Assembly: GCA_036400075.1 (NCBI GenBank)
Contig: DASWLV010000241.1
Coordinates: 1 to 16,430 of the forward strand
DNA from: JALZCH01 sp036400075
GTDB lineage: Bacteria; Acidobacteriota; Blastocatellia; Pyrinomonadales; Pyrinomonadaceae
Length of the DNA stretch: 16,430 nucleotides
Direction: 5' to 3'
Shown: positions 14,075 through 16,430 of the stretch, in pieces
Layout of the letters: every line of letters begins with the position of its first letter
Position numbering within the stretch: the stretch's first letter is position 1
Notes under the pieces: model-generated
Seen by the model: only the letters and a program-made list of their open reading frames with translations
What the model was told of the DNA's origin: nothing
The model's database searches: none
Program-made: the position numbers and the translations under genes

Positions 14075-15595
14075 TTATTTTTCGTTTGTTTTCTTTGCAG
14101 TATTCGGTGTTTCAACCGATTTTTCGCTGGCAACCGGAACCGTCCGAATTACTGTTGTTAAGGATTTCGGAATCTGATTGCTAGGTAATTCGCCTTGATT
14201 TTCGATTACCGAATCAATCAATTCAAATTTGGTTTTATCGAAATCGTGGCTCATCAAAACGCCGTCTTTATCAATCGTCATACTCCAGGTTCCGAAAAGC
14301 TCTTCGGTAAAGCTCTTCAACAAACCTTTGCCTTCGGGCTGCGCGACGTTTGTCCGTTTTGCGTCCGGTTCGGGAACGGTTGCGCCCATTAACTGTAATT
14401 GTTCTTTGGCTTTTTCGACGTAATCGCTGTTCGGATAATCGCGCACGATTCTCTGAAACAGCTTGGCGGCTTCGTCGGTTTCTTCTTCGACTTGATAAGT
14501 CACCGCCAGACGGAACAAAGCTTCATCCATATAGCTGAAATTCGGATAAAGCTGCAAAATATCGCGGTAACGCCGCTGCGCGCCTTTTAAACCGGCTTTT
14601 TTCTGATCAATCGAGCGGCGATAATAAAAATCACCGATCCAGAGATTGTGCAAGCCTAAATTATCCTGTATTTGACTCAAACGCTCTTCGACGAGCGGCT
14701 TCAAACCGGAATTCGGATATTGCTGAATCAAAACTTTTAAACGCTGTTCGGCTTTGTAGGCGCGCGTCGCGTCACGGTCGGGGCGACCGACCTGGCGCAT
14801 TTCCGATTCGGCGACTTTCAGCGCAACACGGTCGGCGAGCGGATGCGTCGGGAAAAACGTTAGCCATTCCTGATAACCGGCGGCGGCTTGAATCAGCGCG
14901 CTCGTCGAGCCTTCGAGATAAAACGAATCGGCAATCGCTAATTTAGCCATCGGTAAATACGGCGAATCGGGATAAGTCGAAATAATCGTTTGGAACAGCA
15001 AACGCCCGACTTCATAACTGCCTTTACGCACTTCTTTTGTCGCGTAAACGAAAAGCTCGCGGTCGCGACCGGGAGCGACCGAACCGATTAATTCTTCGTA
15101 TTCGTCAGTGCCGCCGCCAAAAATGCCCAAAAACTTACCTTTTTTCTTTTTCTCGCGCGGCGCGCCCTTTTCATAATCGGCGCGGCGGGCGCTCGCGGTT
15201 TCGAGCAAAACGTCGTCAACCCGTTTTTGCAGATCGGAAACCGCCGTTTCAAGCTGGCTGATTTCGTCGGCGTCGTATTTTTCCGCGCGGTCAATTTTGC
15301 CGCGCAGACTGTTTACCTGCGAATTCAACCCGGAGGCTTCTTTTTCCAAGCCCTTCAAACGCGCCTGCGGCGTGTCGGCGTTTTTGGCGGCGTCGCTTTT
15401 GTCGCCTTTATTTTCGTCTTTGAGCGCGCTCTGCGCGCTCGACAAGCTGCGGCGCATCGTTTCGAGCTTTTGTCCGGCAACGTCCAAACGCTGTAAAGCC
15501 GTGCCCTCGCCGCCCGTCCGGGTCTGCTGCGCCAGCGTCGGCTGTAAGCACAACCCAATCGTTAAAATTAAAAATGATAACCAAACTCTTTTCAT
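14075..15595 (-). CDS. BamD-like outer membrane assembly factor with N-terminal coiled coil
   Basis: The 506-residue exported protein has a signal peptide (about 1-22, ending TLAQQ). Residues 35-145 form a charged heptad-rich coiled-coil region, and a lysine/glycine linker follows. The BamD/YfiO-like TPR block at about 182-404 repeats the pattern 'F..I...YPxSPY...A' (TIISTYPDSPYLPMAKLAIA, FQRIVRDYPNSDYVEKA). BamD is a partner of BamA in inserting outer-membrane proteins. Unlike E. coli BamD there is no clear lipobox cysteine at the cleavage site. The N-terminal coiled coil recalls CpoB/YbgF, an alternative assignment. The last 100 residues (FGTWSMTIDKDG) are unassigned. Confidence 0.82.
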   Translation of the reverse strand: MKRVWLSFLILTIGLCLQPTLAQQTRTGGEGTALQRLDVAGQKLETMRRSLSSAQSALKDENKGDKSDAAKNADTPQARLKGLEKEASGLNSQVNSLRGKIDRAEKYDADEISQLETAVSDLQKRVDDVLLETASARRADYEKGAPREKKKKGKFLGIFGGGTDEYEELIGSVAPGRDRELFVYATKEVRKGSYEVGRLLFQTIISTYPDSPYLPMAKLAIADSFYLEGSTSALIQAAAGYQEWLTFFPTHPLADRVALKVAESEMRQVGRPDRDATRAYKAEQRLKVLIQQYPNSGLKPLVEERLSQIQDNLGLHNLWIGDFYYRRSIDQKKAGLKGAQRRYRDILQLYPNFSYMDEALFRLAVTYQVEEETDEAAKLFQRIVRDYPNSDYVEKAKEQLQLMGATVPEPDAKRTNVAQPEGKGLLKSFTEELFGTWSMTIDKDGVLMSHDFDKTKFELIDSVIENQGELPSNQIPKSLTTVIRTVPVASEKSVETPNTAKKTNEK

Positions 15596-15601
15596 AACTT
15601 T

Positions 15602-15671
15602 AGTGAATAGTGAATCGTAAACAAGTGAATCGCGGCTGATCGAATTTTCTCGATTTACGATTCATTATTTA
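15602..15671. repeat. Heptamer inverted repeat between rpe and the bamD-like gene
   Basis: The left arm carries AGTGAAT, AGTGAAT, CGTAAAC, AAGTGAAT units (15602-15632). The right arm (about 15641-15671) complements it imperfectly, best over TGAATCGTAAA against TTTACGATTCA. It fills the gap from just after the rpe stop to 7 bases before the bamD-like start. Confidence 0.78.
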
Positions 15672-15675
15672 TTGC

Positions 15676-16338
15676 TTAAGTCCATTGTGTCGCCGCATTG
15701 ATCAGCGTGCGAACTGCTTCCGTCGGATTTTCTTTGCCGAAAATCGCTGAACCGGCAACCGCAATCTCGGCTCCGGCGGCGGCAATTTCGTTGATGTTGT
15801 GTTCGTCAACTCCGCCGTCAATTTCGATTCTGGTTTGCAAACCGCGTTCGAGAATCATCATTTTCAAACGACGCAATTTATCGAGCGAAGTCTTAATAAA
15901 TTTCTGCCCGCCGAAACCGGGATTCACAGACATCAGCAAAATAAAATCGGCAAACGGCAGCGCTTCTTCGAGCGCGATGAGCGGCGTTCCCGGATTGATT
16001 GCGATTCCGGCTCGCCCGCCCGCTTCGCGGATTGCCGCGAGCGTTCGATGAATGTGCGGATCGGCTTCGATGTGAATCGAAACCATATTTGCTCCGGCTT
16101 TGACAAACTCTGCGGCGTAGCGCAGCGGCTCGACAATCATCAAATGCGCGTCAATCGGCGTGTCGGAAAATCGGCGAATTGATTTTAAGACCGGCAACCC
16201 AATAGTGATGTTCGGAACAAAACGCCCGTCCATCACGTCGAAATGCAAAATGCTCGCTCCGCCCGTTTCAATGGCACGAATCTCTTCGCCTAATTTTGTA
16301 AAATCCGCCGATAACAGCGAAGGCGCAATTTCGATCAT
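15676..16338 (-). CDS. rpe: Ribulose-phosphate 3-epimerase
   Basis: The 220-residue TIM-barrel enzyme interconverts ribulose 5-phosphate and xylulose 5-phosphate in the pentose phosphate pathway. The N-terminus IAPSLLSADF, the metal ligands H32 and D34 (LHFDVMDGRFVPN), H65 (DAHLMI) and D174 (IEIDGGV), and the phosphate loop MSVNPGFGGQKF (136-147) are all present. Length is normal. ATG 16338 is the natural start; no Shine-Dalgarno sequence is seen, and heptamer repeat sequence lies directly upstream. Confidence 0.97.
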   Translation of the reverse strand: MIEIAPSLLSADFTKLGEEIRAIETGGASILHFDVMDGRFVPNITIGLPVLKSIRRFSDTPIDAHLMIVEPLRYAAEFVKAGANMVSIHIEADPHIHRTLAAIREAGGRAGIAINPGTPLIALEEALPFADFILLMSVNPGFGGQKFIKTSLDKLRRLKMMILERGLQTRIEIDGGVDEHNINEIAAAGAEIAVAGSAIFGKENPTEAVRTLINAATQWT

Positions 16339-16339
16339 T

Positions 16340-16430
16340 GGTTAATTGTTAGCGGTTAATTGTTAATCGAAAAAACAATTAACGGTTAAGTACCTGAGCA
16401 AAAAGGTCAAACTATGAACTGTCAACTATA
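16340..16430. repeat. Heptamer repeats upstream of rpe
   Basis: GTTAATT, GTTAGCG, GTTAATT, GTTAATC units run from 16341. TTAGCGGTTAATTGTT (16349-16364) pairs with AACAATTAACGGTTAA (16374-16389) except at two positions. A second heptamer run (GTCAAAC, TATGAAC, TGTCAAC) begins near 16406 and is cut by the window edge. Confidence 0.78.

Overview
The window is a densely packed, entirely minus-strand stretch of bacterial chromosome. Read in the direction of transcription (right to left) it runs: rpe, a bamD-like gene, a small membrane protein, a secreted TPR protein, a secreted CAP-domain protein, a secreted protein of unknown function, ispE, tRNA-Gln, prs, rplY/ctc, pth, rpsF, rpsR, rplI, dnaB, alr and the start of a plsC-like acyltransferase. 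The core order ispE - tRNA-Gln - prs - ctc - pth - rpsF - rpsR - rplI - dnaB is a well known conserved bacterial neighbourhood. The BamD-like protein and several Sec signal peptides indicate a Gram-negative (diderm) envelope. Long TPR proteins and 'WxxFSP...F.A.LP' secreted proteins make an Acidobacteriota member (Blastocatellia-like) my best guess, but this is an impression and no 16S or marker comparison was possible.

Layout. Positions 1-1677 hold the acyltransferase (cut by the window edge) and alanine racemase. Positions 1743-4991 encode DnaB interrupted by two inteins: a 420-residue intein exactly in the Walker A loop and a 202-residue mini-intein at the RESG/SIEQ site. Removing both leaves a normal 460-residue helicase. 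Positions 5127-6475 are the rplI-rpsR-rpsF ribosomal operon, closed by a strong intrinsic terminator just upstream of dnaB. Positions 6556-9924 hold pth, rplY, prs, tRNA-Gln and ispE (translation, nucleotide and isoprenoid supply). Positions 9982-15595 hold five envelope or exported proteins, and 15676-16338 is rpe.

The most striking non-coding signal is a family of intergenic inverted repeats built from degenerate 7-nt units (GTNAAYN-like, for example AGTTAAC, GTGACAG, AATTACG, GTGAATC). Each fills or nearly fills a gap between genes, often reaching into the upstream gene's stop codon. Each locus uses different heptamers while keeping the two arms complementary. They resemble the heptanucleotide STRR repeats of cyanobacteria. 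No CRISPR, rRNA, transposase or phage gene is visible, and no gap without a gene exceeds 300 bases.

How it fits together: the genes are housekeeping. DnaB makes the replisome helicase only after two protein-splicing events. The ribosomal proteins, Pth, L25 and tRNA-Gln serve translation. Prs and Rpe feed pentose phosphate and PRPP metabolism. IspE, Alr, the BamD-like protein and the acyltransferase serve the envelope.
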